Origin: Gemmatimonadales bacterium
GTDB taxonomy: Bacteria; Gemmatimonadota; Gemmatimonadetes; Palauibacterales; Palauibacteraceae
Assembly (NCBI GenBank): GCA_009841005.1
Contig: VXMR01000062.1
Coordinates: 1 to 59,778, forward strand
Direction of reading: 5' to 3'
Length of the DNA: 59,778 nt
The translations under genes and the position numbers were made by a program. The notes below the pieces were generated by a model, which saw only the letters and a program-made list of their open reading frames with translations, was not told the DNA's origin and ran no database searches. Every line of letters begins with the position of its first letter. The first letter of the stretch is position 1. Of the stretch, positions 1 through 8,603 are shown piece after piece.

Positions 1-1186
<1,186 letters not shown>

Positions 1187-1203
1187 GCCGGGAAAGATAG
1201 GGG

Positions 1204-2286
1204 TCACCGGCCCGTCGCGCCCGCCGCGCGCAGGGCCCGGACGATCAACTCCCCCATCCGCGCCGTCGACACCGCCGCCGGGCCGCCATCGGCGTGGAGG
1301 TCGGCCGTTCCGTATCCGTCTTCGAGCACCCGGTTGACGGCCGATTGCACGGCGCCCGCCTCCTCCGGCAACGCGAAGGTGAGTTCGAGCATCATGGCGA
1401 CGGAGAGGATCGCGCCGATGGGGTTGGCGATCCCCCGCCCCGCGATGTCCGGCGCCGCGCCGTGGACCGGCTCATAGAGACCGGTGTCGCCGCCCACGCT
1501 CGCCGACGGCAGCATGCCCAGGCTCCCGACGAGCACGGCCGCCTCGTCGCTCAGGATGTCGCCGAACATGTTGCTGGTCAGCAGGACATCGAACTGCCGC
1601 GGGTCTTGGATCAACTGCATCGCGCAATTGTCCACGAGCATGCTGGAGAACTCGACGTCCGGATAATCGCGGGCGACCTCCTCGGCGATCCGGCGCCAGA
1701 AGATCGACGACTCCAGGACATTCGCCTTGTCGATCGACGTCACCTTCCTCCGCCGCGTGCGCGCTAATTCGAACGCCGACACGGAGATCCGCCGGACCTC
1801 CTCCTCTGCGTAGGTCTCGGTGTCGAAGGCGACGCCGTCCTCGATGCCGCGTGGACGCCCGTAGTAGATGCCGCCGAGCAGTTCGCGGACGACGACGAGG
1901 TCCACGCCGCGGACGCACTCGGGACGGAGAGGGGACCGGCCCACGAGCGCCTCGGGCACGGAGACGGGGCGGATGTTCGCATGGTTTCCAAGCAGGCGCC
2001 GCAGATCCAGCAGCCCCCGGGAGGCGTCGACCTCCGTCCCATCCACCGAGCGCACCGCGAGTCCAACGGCTCCGACGAGGACGGCGTCGACCTCAACGGC
2101 GAGCGCGCGGGCTTCCTCCGGCAAGGGATCCCCGAACCGCTCGAGCGCGCCGTCACCGATTGGGGCTTCGATGATGTCGAACCGGTGGCCGTAGATCCCG
2201 CCGACGGCTTCCAGCACGCGCCGCGCCTCGAGAAGGACTTCGGGGCCGATCCCATCGCCGGGCAGGAAAAGGATGCGTCCGTCCAT
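1204..2286 (-). CDS. leuB: 3-isopropylmalate dehydrogenase
   Basis: This NAD-dependent enzyme catalyses the third step of leucine biosynthesis, oxidative decarboxylation of 3-isopropylmalate. The 360-residue protein has the usual family length. The N-terminus is ILFLPGDGIGPEV; the substrate-binding region reads LLDLRRLLGNHANIRPV and ELLGGIYYGRPRG; the metal/NAD region includes MFGDILSDEAAVLVGSLGMLPS and GLYEPVHGAAPDIAGRGIANP. ELLGGIYYG-type motifs favour LeuB over isocitrate or tartrate dehydrogenase. The ATG is 14 nt after the rhomboid stop and has no strong Shine-Dalgarno sequence, so translational coupling within a DUF72-rhomboid-leuB operon is likely. The reading frame ends just before the thiC riboswitch. 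Confidence 0.96.
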   Translation of the reverse strand: MDGRILFLPGDGIGPEVLLEARRVLEAVGGIYGHRFDIIEAPIGDGALERFGDPLPEEARALAVEVDAVLVGAVGLAVRSVDGTEVDASRGLLDLRRLLGNHANIRPVSVPEALVGRSPLRPECVRGVDLVVVRELLGGIYYGRPRGIEDGVAFDTETYAEEEVRRISVSAFELARTRRRKVTSIDKANVLESSIFWRRIAEEVARDYPDVEFSSMLVDNCAMQLIQDPRQFDVLLTSNMFGDILSDEAAVLVGSLGMLPSASVGGDTGLYEPVHGAAPDIAGRGIANPIGAILSVAMMLELTFALPEEAGAVQSAVNRVLEDGYGTADLHADGGPAAVSTARMGELIVRALRAAGATGR

Positions 2287-2299
2287 GCCGCTGGAGGCG

Positions 2300-3094
2300 C
2301 TAGCCGAAGCCTCCGCCGAATCGCTCGACGAACGTGCGCTCGCGGTCGGTGAGGGCGGACCATCCCGCGGCCTTGAGCTTGTCGGCGATGCGCTCGTACT
2401 CGGCCCGGTTCACGGGATGAAGGGCGCCCGGCTCGATGCGCCCCCACTTCACGTTCAACTCCCGCTCTCCCATGCGGACGCCGGGACTCTCGGCCTTCTT
2501 GCGAAACTGCGCCGCCGCGGAGCGCGTGGCCCGCAGCCTCAGAAAGAGCCAGCCGCCGAGGAAGCCGCCCAGGTGCGCGAAGTGCGCCACGCCCCCGCCG
2601 GCGCCGCCCAGCCCCAGCCACAGCGAGAGGACCGTCAACCCGATCACGAGGTGGCGCACCTGCACCGGGACGACCATCCAGAGCAGCACGCGGTCGCGGG
2701 GCCAGTATTTCGCGTAGCCGAAGAGCACGCCGTAGACGGCCGCCGATGCGCCGACCATCGGCACGTGGAGACCGCCCTGCGACATCGCGAGCAGGGTCCA
2801 CAGGATGTGAACCAGGGCCCCCGCGAACCCCGCGGTGAGATAGAGCTTGAGAAAGCTCTTCGATCCCAGGAGCATCTCGAGCTTCCGCCCGAAGAAGAAG
2901 AGCGCGAGCATGTTGAAGAGGATGTGGGACAGGCCGCCCAGGTCGTGCAGGAACTGGTAGGTGAGCAGCGTCCAGGGTTTGGTCAGGACCTGTGCGGGGA
3001 CGAGCCACAGCTCCCGGAACAGGGCCGGATTGCCGCGCGTGAGCACGTACATGAGGATGTTGACGAGCAGCAACTGGCCGACGACCCGGGTCAT
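2300..3094 (-). CDS. Rhomboid-family intramembrane serine protease
   Basis: A predicted six-helix membrane protein of 264 residues that should cleave transmembrane substrates within the membrane. The catalytic serine lies in GASAAVYG (Ser117), and the partner histidine is in the late helix HFAHLGGFLGGW (His171 or His174). An HILFNML segment (His57, Asn61) matches the rhomboid oxyanion region. A soluble tail of about 75 residues follows the last helix and contains LTDRERTFVERF, a C-terminal region often seen in bacterial rhomboids. An upstream in-frame extension exists, but the start at 3094 is chosen because it precedes the first helix and overlaps the DUF72 stop as ATGA. Substrate unknown. 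Confidence 0.92.
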   Translation of the reverse strand: MTRVVGQLLLVNILMYVLTRGNPALFRELWLVPAQVLTKPWTLLTYQFLHDLGGLSHILFNMLALFFFGRKLEMLLGSKSFLKLYLTAGFAGALVHILWTLLAMSQGGLHVPMVGASAAVYGVLFGYAKYWPRDRVLLWMVVPVQVRHLVIGLTVLSLWLGLGGAGGGVAHFAHLGGFLGGWLFLRLRATRSAAAQFRKKAESPGVRMGERELNVKWGRIEPGALHPVNRAEYERIADKLKAAGWSALTDRERTFVERFGGGFG

Positions 3095-3825
3095 GCGTGC
3101 GTCCCCTCCGTCATCTTCGCCGTCATCTCGTCGGTCATCTTCGTGAACTGGCCGGCGAGCGCGGGACCGACCCCGGCATCTTCGTGCTTGAAGAAGGCGT
3201 AGATCCGGTCCCATCCGGAGGCGCGCAGTCGCTCGGCCCAGGCCTCCAGCTCTTCCGTCGAGTACGCGCTTCGGCGCAGCCGGAGGTAGGTCCAATCCGC
3301 CGTCTCGACGAGCGGCGCGTCGTCCCCATCATCCGTTTCGGCGAGGCAAAGGGCGGAGTTCCGGGCCCGGAGGATGTCGAACACCGCCTCGTCGAACCAC
3401 GAGGCGTGCCGGAACTCGAAGGCGGAGGTACCGGGGTTCGGAAGCTGGTCCACGAAACGCGCGAGCCGTTCATCGTCCCGCTTGAAGTTGGGCGGAAGCT
3501 GGTAAAGGATGACGCCCGCGCGATCCGCCATCACCGACGCCGTCTGCACGAGATACTCCGTCTCTTCTTCCGTGTTCTGCAACCGCTTGAAGTGCGTGAT
3601 GCGGCGCGACGCCTTGAGCGCGAAGCGGAATCCGTCGGGCACCGCCCCGGCCCAGTTCTCGAGCACGCTCTCGCGCGGCATGCGGTAGAAGGTGTTGTTG
3701 ATCTCGACGGCCCGAAGCCGGCGGCCGTAGAAGGACAACATCTCCTTGTTGGGGAGATCCTCCGGGTAGAAGCTGCCCTTCCACGCGGGGTAGCTGTAGC
3801 CGCTCGTGCCGATCCAGACCTGCAT
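3091..3825 (-). CDS. DUF72 family protein (YecE-like)
   Basis: A 244-residue TIM-barrel-type protein of the DUF72 family, whose function is not settled. Diagnostic segments are WIGTSGYSYPAWKGSFYP at the N-terminus, EINNTFYRMP, FALKASRRITH, LYQLPPNF, FEFRHASWF and YLRLRRSAY. The frame is open far upstream, but homology begins exactly at MQVWIGTSGY, so the ATG at 3825 is used. No Shine-Dalgarno sequence precedes it; instead a TATCAT box ends 7 nt upstream, which suggests a leaderless transcript. The C-terminus has short threonine/methionine-rich repeats (TKMTDEMTAKMTEG). It is the first gene of a run with the rhomboid protease and leuB. Confidence 0.93.
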   Translation of the reverse strand: MQVWIGTSGYSYPAWKGSFYPEDLPNKEMLSFYGRRLRAVEINNTFYRMPRESVLENWAGAVPDGFRFALKASRRITHFKRLQNTEEETEYLVQTASVMADRAGVILYQLPPNFKRDDERLARFVDQLPNPGTSAFEFRHASWFDEAVFDILRARNSALCLAETDDGDDAPLVETADWTYLRLRRSAYSTEELEAWAERLRASGWDRIYAFFKHEDAGVGPALAGQFTKMTDEMTAKMTEGTHA

Positions 3826-3832
3826 GGGCCGG

Positions 3833-3861
3833 ATGATACGGTCCTGCCGTCGGCGGGCCAA
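3833..3861 (-). promoter_or_regulatory. Candidate promoter of the DUF72-rhomboid-leuB operon
   Basis: On the minus strand TTGGCC (3861-3856) and TATCAT (3838-3833) are 17 nt apart. The -10 box ends 7 nt before the ATG, so the predicted transcription start falls on or next to the start codon. Inferred from spacing and consensus only. Confidence 0.5.
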
Positions 3862-3967
3862 CGCACCCGGGAGGCGCCCGCATGGTACATTGGCCGCCCG
3901 CTGTCGCAGTGGCGGAGCGACTTTTTTCGGTTGTGGAGCAACCTGCGAGGAGCGAGGGGACCGTCGG

Positions 3968-4732
3968 TTAGGCAGTCCCACTTGACTTGGACACCCACCT
4001 CGGGTGCCCCGTCGGTGTCCAGCCCCACACGTTGAACGGGCACTCTTGGGGGAGGAAGTCGATGTCCAAATCCCTCCCGACCATCGAGCGAACTGCTGCG
4101 TAGAGACCGCGCTTGTGAGATGTTCCTCGCGGATCGCGCGTGGTCCGGTTGAAGCGATACGTGACCGCGCCGAGAAGTACATCCGCCAACTGATGACAAC
4201 GGCTGTCCCGTGGATCGCTCGGCCGCACGCGTGTCAGCTCGAGAGGGACTCGAAACTCAGATCGCAGCCCTCCGGCGACGGTGGTCTCCAGAACCTCCGT
4301 GCTGAACTCGTACTGATCCGTCGTGGCGCCAATCACCAATCGAAATCCGCCCGGGTCCGTTACGGCGAGTGCGAGGCTCTTCCTGAGGAAGAAGTAGCAA
4401 AACTTGTAGAATCCCTGTTCGGCGGTCGCCGCGCCGCTGGGCGGGTGCTTGAGTGGATACGTCGCAGTGTCAACAACCATCGCGCGAAAATCGAGGTTGA
4501 GATGATCGAACTGCGCTGCAAAATCGCAGTACCCGTCCAGTTCTCGGCGTGAACACGACTTCCAACTCAAGGAACGCTCCCCAAGGCCGCGCTCATCGCA
4601 GAATTCAGCGAGTACGACTTCAGCTCGAGCCATCGCGCGTGTCGATCCGATCAAGGCACCGAAGCCCAGAAAGCGTTCTCCGGTAGCACTCTCATCGGCA
4701 TATACCGTGTACTCCCGCCCCACCAACCTTAC
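3968..4732 (-). CDS. DUF3800 domain-containing protein
   Basis: A 254-residue protein matching the DUF3800 pattern: an N-terminal strand with an acidic motif (YTVYADESATGERFLGFG) and the C-terminal CHQLADVLLGAVTYRF segment. DUF3800 proteins have a predicted RNase H-like fold and often sit in mobile or defence-associated regions, but no biochemical role is assigned here. The frame opens at TTG 4747; GTG 4732 is preferred because GGAG lies 6 nt before it. The gene is clearly more AT-rich than its neighbours, and beside it lie a gene remnant on the opposite strand and a Fic gene, which suggests an acquired patch. Confidence 0.72.
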   Translation of the reverse strand, partial: VRLVGREYTVYADESATGERFLGFGALIGSTRAMARAEVVLAEFCDERGLGERSLSWKSCSRRELDGYCDFAAQFDHLNLDFRAMVVDTATYPLKHPPSGAATAEQGFYKFCYFFLRKSLALAVTDPGGFRLVIGATTDQYEFSTEVLETTVAGGLRSEFRVPLELTRVRPSDPRDSRCHQLADVLLGAVTYRFNRTTRDPRGTSHKRGLYAAVRSMVGRDLDIDFLPQECPFNVWGWTPTGHPRWVSKSSGTA

Positions 4733-4767
4733 CTCACGCTCCAGCAACTCGGGTCAGACGGACCTGA

Positions 4768-4959
4768 GACCGCCCGACACGTCCGCCAATAACTGGGCAG
4801 GAACTCGCCGACACTGCATCGACCCTCCTAGCCCACGCCGCAACCGCCGAACTCGGCTTTGACGTCGCGATCACTCTCGAGGGAGACGTCTCCCCCGAGG
4901 CCCGTGCGGCGATCAACGCCGCTCTCGCCAACATCTCTCCCGACCCTAGGTCGACCTAA
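4768..4959 (+). pseudogene. 3' remnant of an unidentified larger gene
   Basis: A 63-codon open stretch without a start codon begins right after a TGA and reads QELADTASTLLAHAATAELG, then FDVAITLEGDVSPEARAAIN and ends SPDPRST. It looks like a genuine protein C-terminus: alternating beta strand and an amphipathic helix. It resembles the tails of large ATP-binding proteins such as the DUF499 type, but that match is from memory and weak. It runs into the 3' end of the Fic gene on the opposite strand. Probably what is left of a deleted gene. Confidence 0.35.
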
Positions 4960-6403
4960 CTCCACCCCCAAACCACCGACGAATCAACCCGCGTAGACCA
5001 GCCACTCCTCCCCCTTCGGCTCCGTCCCCTTCAATCGCCTCCTCGTTCCGTCCCGCTTCCCGTCGCACCTGCTCGAATTCGCCTCTTGTTCTTTCCATGA
5101 TCCACCGAAGCAGGTCATTGAATTGCTTCTTCAACTCCTCCAGGTCACTACCGTCATACTCAATAGTGCGTCTCGAACTGAGGGGGCCGAAGTCGGCAAC
5201 AAATTCCCATCGGCTGGCATCCTTCCGACATTCGCCGTTGACTTCGACATTCACGGCCGTCTCTGTTGTCAAGAAATCACTCACTATGTATTCGAATCTT
5301 CCGCGTATGTACTGCACCTCCATGGGAATCGGGAACTCGTCAACCTCGAGATCCTCCCACAAATGCGTGAACAGTTTCCCGTCGTCCCCCTGGCCTGCCA
5401 CCTCCCCATATGCCTTGATCACTTTGGCGAAGACATCTGGGGTGAAGGCGGTGAGTTTTTTCACGCAGTACCTTCTGAGGGGGAGCATGACTGTGTCGAA
5501 GTATGTCCTGCCGTCAAACGGCGTGTTCTCACCGGCCTCACGGCGCACAGTCTGCCTAAAGATCTCGATTTCCTTGTCGATGTCGTGGGGATCTTCTATA
5601 GATTCTCCGCGTGCGGCTCGGAGATGTAGGTTGAGCGAATACTTACAGGAAGATGCAATGAATTCTATGAATTGCGAGAGAGTGTTGGCTTGAGCAGCGT
5701 GTTCAATCTCTTGAATGTACCGATCTCGGTTCGTCGTTTCGATGATAGCCACGGTATATCCGTGTCGGATGAGGATCATATTCATCAGGAGGCGCGCCAA
5801 GCGGCCGTTTCCGTCATCGAACGGATGAATCCGCACGAATCGGTAGTGGAACGTGGCTGCGACCACAATCGGATGCTCGCCGGAATCTTCTTGGTCTCGA
5901 TACCAGTCGATGAGATCCTGCATCTCCGCAGCCACCTGCTCAGGCGGCGTGTAATAGTGGATCTCTCCGGTGCTCGTTCGAACGTTGTTGGGGGCAGTCT
6001 TGTATTGACCCACGGAAATGAGGCGTTTCGTGCGTCGCCCGTCCGGCGTCAGCGCTTCCATTTCGTATGGTTCGCGAAGGAGCACTTCGTGAAGTCGGCG
6101 GATGAAAACGCCGTTCAACGCGTCGCCGCGCTTGACGGCATCCTCGATCGTCTTGAAGGCAGCGTCGTGACCTTCAATATCGAGATGGTCGCGGAGTGGT
6201 TTTCCGTGAGCCGTGAGACCGTGAAGAATGAGGCTCCGCGTTTCGCCCAACGTGAGGATATTGCCCTCGATGGCGTTAGAGTGGTAGTTGGAGTCCAGCC
6301 TGATCTTCTGCGCAACGCGGGCCGCAACCTCCGGGGGCAGGGGTCGGAGCCGGTCCAAATCGGCCCTGAGAGCGTCGATGGTGGCGATGACGTCGCCGGT
6401 CAT
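4946..6403 (-). CDS. Fic family protein (putative AMP-transferase)
   Basis: A 485-residue Fic-domain protein. The active-site loop HPFDDGNGRLAR (about residues 193-204) matches HxFx(D/E)GNGRxxR, so transfer of AMP or another phosphate-containing group to a target hydroxyl is expected. The N-terminal SNAIEG (residues 42-47) fits the inhibitory (S/T)xxxE(G/N) helix, marking a self-inhibited class II enzyme. About 220 residues after the Fic domain match no domain I recognise and end in a charged tail. The ATG at 6403 is chosen because GAGGAG lies just upstream and the protein family begins near this residue; an upstream ATG at 6490 is less likely. Lower GC than flanking genes suggests transfer. 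Confidence 0.9.
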   Translation of the reverse strand: MTGDVIATIDALRADLDRLRPLPPEVAARVAQKIRLDSNYHSNAIEGNILTLGETRSLILHGLTAHGKPLRDHLDIEGHDAAFKTIEDAVKRGDALNGVFIRRLHEVLLREPYEMEALTPDGRRTKRLISVGQYKTAPNNVRTSTGEIHYYTPPEQVAAEMQDLIDWYRDQEDSGEHPIVVAATFHYRFVRIHPFDDGNGRLARLLMNMILIRHGYTVAIIETTNRDRYIQEIEHAAQANTLSQFIEFIASSCKYSLNLHLRAARGESIEDPHDIDKEIEIFRQTVRREAGENTPFDGRTYFDTVMLPLRRYCVKKLTAFTPDVFAKVIKAYGEVAGQGDDGKLFTHLWEDLEVDEFPIPMEVQYIRGRFEYIVSDFLTTETAVNVEVNGECRKDASRWEFVADFGPLSSRRTIEYDGSDLEELKKQFNDLLRWIMERTRGEFEQVRREAGRNEEAIEGDGAEGGGVAGLRGLIRRWFGGGVRST

Positions 6404-6743
6404 TTCTCCTCGCTTTCGGCGTCGGCGTAACGTTGACGTGATAGGAGCCGGTGCCTCGCTGGCGGCGAGACCCGCCCCGCCCTCACCCATGATCGCGGTG
6501 CGGCGTTACGGATTCCCGAAAATAGCCTCGTTGCGCCCTCGAATGCGACACGGCAAAGAATGTGACAGCATCGTTTGATCGGGATCCGATACGCAGGGTA
6601 GCGGTTTCGAGACGGCGGGACCGGTATCGTCCGCATGATGGGGGACGAAGGGGGTGTTCCTGATACGGGCGGGCGGGCGCGGTTGTGAGCGGCACCGACA
6701 TTGCGATGCGCCCCGCCGTGAGCTGCGGCTGATCTTCTGAGCT
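6404..6743. other. Intergenic region upstream of fic
   Basis: This 340-base stretch separates the fic start from the stop of the quinone oxidoreductase gene. Short open frames are present on both strands, but none has a convincing start, ribosome-binding site or recognisable product. A TATTTT box on the minus strand (about 6515-6530) could serve as a -10 for fic, but no good -35 accompanies it. No tRNA or clear repeat was seen. Confidence 0.5.
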
Positions 6744-7751
6744 TCAGGCGTCGGTGTCGAGCAGGACCTTGCCGAACGACTGGTTGGACTCGACGTAGCG
6801 GTGGGCCTCGGCGGCCTCGGCGAGGGGGAAGACGCGGTCGATGACGGGGCGGAGGTGGGAGGGGTCGCCCTCCGGCGCCGTGAAGCCGGGGAGGAAGCGG
6901 GTCGCGAACATGTCCGTGAGGGTCGCCTTCTCCGCCTTCGAGCGGGCGCGGAGGACGGTGCCGACGACGGTCGCGCGCTTCCCCATCAGCGTGCGGAGGT
7001 TGGCCTCGACCTTCATGCCGCCCATGACGCCGACGATGACGAGGCGGCCGAGGGTGGCGAGGCTCGCCATGTTCGCCTCCCAGTAGGGGGCGCCGACGGT
7101 GTCGAGGATGACGTCGGCGCCGGCCCGGTCGGTGTGGCGGGCGACCTCGTCGGCGAAGGAGCCGGCCCGGCGGTCGACGGCGAGGTCGCACGGCAGTCCG
7201 GCTTCGCGGATGCGGTCGAGCTTGGCCGCCGACGCCGTGGCGATGATCGCGCCCGCCCCGCTCGCGCGCGCAAGCTGAAGCGCGGCCGTTCCCACGCCGC
7301 CGCCGGCCGTGTGCACGAGCACGGTGTCGCCGGGGCACAGACGGCCACGCTCGATGAGGGCGTCGGCCGCGGTGAGGAAGACCTCCGGGATCGCCCCCGC
7401 CTCGGTCCAGCTCAGCGTCGGCGGGGCGGGCAGGAGCTGCCCGGCCGGCACCGCCACGCGCTCGCCGTATCCGCCGCCGCCCAGAATGCCCATCGCACGG
7501 TCGCCCGCGGACCAGCCGGTGACGCCGGCCCCGACCGCCTCGATTTCGCCGGCGAACTCGAGTCCCGGGATGTCCGGTGGAGCACCCGCCGGTGCCGGAT
7601 AGCGCCCCATCCGCTGCAGGAGGTCGGCCCGGTTGATCCCCGCGCACCGCACGCGCACCCGCACCTCGCCCGCCCCCGCGACCGGGTCCTCCCGTTCCAC
7701 GAGTTCGAGAACCTCCGGGCCGCCGGGCTCCCGGACGCGGATCGCCCTCAT
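6744..7751 (-). CDS. NAD(P)H:quinone oxidoreductase, zinc-independent MDR family (PIG3-like)
   Basis: A 335-residue medium-chain dehydrogenase/reductase. The N-terminal GroES-like part includes CAGINRADLLQRMGRYPAP and PGLEFAGEIEAVG; the NAD(P)-binding Rossmann part has VLVHTAGGGVGTAALQLA and VILDTVGAPYWE. Catalytic zinc cysteines are absent, as usual for the quinone oxidoreductase/PIG3 branch, which reduces quinones or related electrophiles with NADPH. The ATG at 7751 overlaps the preceding stop as ATGA, fixing the start and showing translational coupling. It is the last gene of the long minus-strand run beginning at 14115. Substrate cannot be deduced. Confidence 0.9.
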   Translation of the reverse strand: MRAIRVREPGGPEVLELVEREDPVAGAGEVRVRVRCAGINRADLLQRMGRYPAPAGAPPDIPGLEFAGEIEAVGAGVTGWSAGDRAMGILGGGGYGERVAVPAGQLLPAPPTLSWTEAGAIPEVFLTAADALIERGRLCPGDTVLVHTAGGGVGTAALQLARASGAGAIIATASAAKLDRIREAGLPCDLAVDRRAGSFADEVARHTDRAGADVILDTVGAPYWEANMASLATLGRLVIVGVMGGMKVEANLRTLMGKRATVVGTVLRARSKAEKATLTDMFATRFLPGFTAPEGDPSHLRPVIDRVFPLAEAAEAHRYVESNQSFGKVLLDTDA

Positions 7752-8581
7752 ACGCCGTGCCCTCCTTTGCGCGGCGGCCGACCGGTGGCGGCCGAAGGGG
7801 CCGTCTCCGCCGCGGCAGCGTCGTCCGCCGAAGCGCTCGCCCCGAAGGCGCGCCGCGCCGCCTCCAGCCGCTCGGGCGTCCCGATGTCGTACCACGCCGC
7901 CCCCGTCGCGTCGAACACCCCGACGTGCTCACCATCTCCGATCCAGTCCATGTACGAATCCATGATCGAGAAGACGCCTCCTTCCGCGTGGCGTTCGAAC
8001 ACGCGCGGCGAGATCGCGTGGATGCCGCAGAAGCCGCACTCCCGCGCTTCATCCGCGCCCGACGGCTCGCGCGCGACGACTTCCCACCCCTCGTCCCGGT
8101 TCGCGCGCCCGTACACGCCCCACCCGTCCACCAGGAGGGGGCGCGACGTCTCCCGCTCCGCGATCGCGAGCGTCGCCAGCCGTCCATCCCGCGCCTCCCC
8201 GTCGAGGTGCGACCGATACAGCGCGGCAAGGTCGACCTCGGTCACGACATCGCAGTTGTGGAGCAGGAAGGGTTCCCGCGCCTCGAACAGCGACCGCGCG
8301 TGGAAGAGCCCGCCGCTCGTGTCCATGGGAGCCGGCGACTCCTCGTCCTCCCGCGACACGAACACCGGGACGCCCAGCGACGACGCCTCGGCCCACGCCG
8401 CCACCTGCCCGGCCAGATAGTGCGCGTTCACGATCAGCCGGTGTGCGCCCGCCGCGACGAGGTTTCCGGCGACGCGCTCCAGCAGAGGGACGCCGCCGAA
8501 GTCGACGAGCGCCTTCGGGGTCGCGTCGGTGAGCGGCCGCAGGCGGCGTCCCCGGCCCGCCGCGAAGATCATCGCCTCCAC
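7748..8581 (-). CDS. Sugar-1-phosphate nucleotidyltransferase (MurU-like)
   Basis: A 277-residue enzyme with the nucleotidyltransferase signature AAGRGRRLRPLTDATPKALV at its N-terminus and a GGVFSIMDSYMDWI...WYDIGTPE ending, as in MurU and mannose-1-phosphate guanylyltransferases. MurU couples UTP to N-acetylmuramate-1-phosphate in cell-wall recycling. The gene directly follows a kinase of the AmgK type, which makes that sugar-1-phosphate, so a MurU role is the best reading; nucleotide and sugar specificity are inferred from context. Translation may begin at GTG 8581 or ATG 8572. The alanine-rich tail (about residues 250-277) looks disordered. It overlaps the next gene by ATGA. Confidence 0.82.
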   Translation of the reverse strand: MEAMIFAAGRGRRLRPLTDATPKALVDFGGVPLLERVAGNLVAAGAHRLIVNAHYLAGQVAAWAEASSLGVPVFVSREDEESPAPMDTSGGLFHARSLFEAREPFLLHNCDVVTEVDLAALYRSHLDGEARDGRLATLAIAERETSRPLLVDGWGVYGRANRDEGWEVVAREPSGADEARECGFCGIHAISPRVFERHAEGGVFSIMDSYMDWIGDGEHVGVFDATGAAWYDIGTPERLEAARRAFGASASADDAAAAETAPSAATGRPPRKGGHGV

Positions 8582-8603
8582 GGGTCCGCCCCCGCCGTCC
8601 GGC

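Noticed and set aside
4734-4934. A 66-codon frame on minus upstream of DUF3800
   Set aside because: It is antisense to the better protein-like remnant on plus and has no ribosome-binding site or family.
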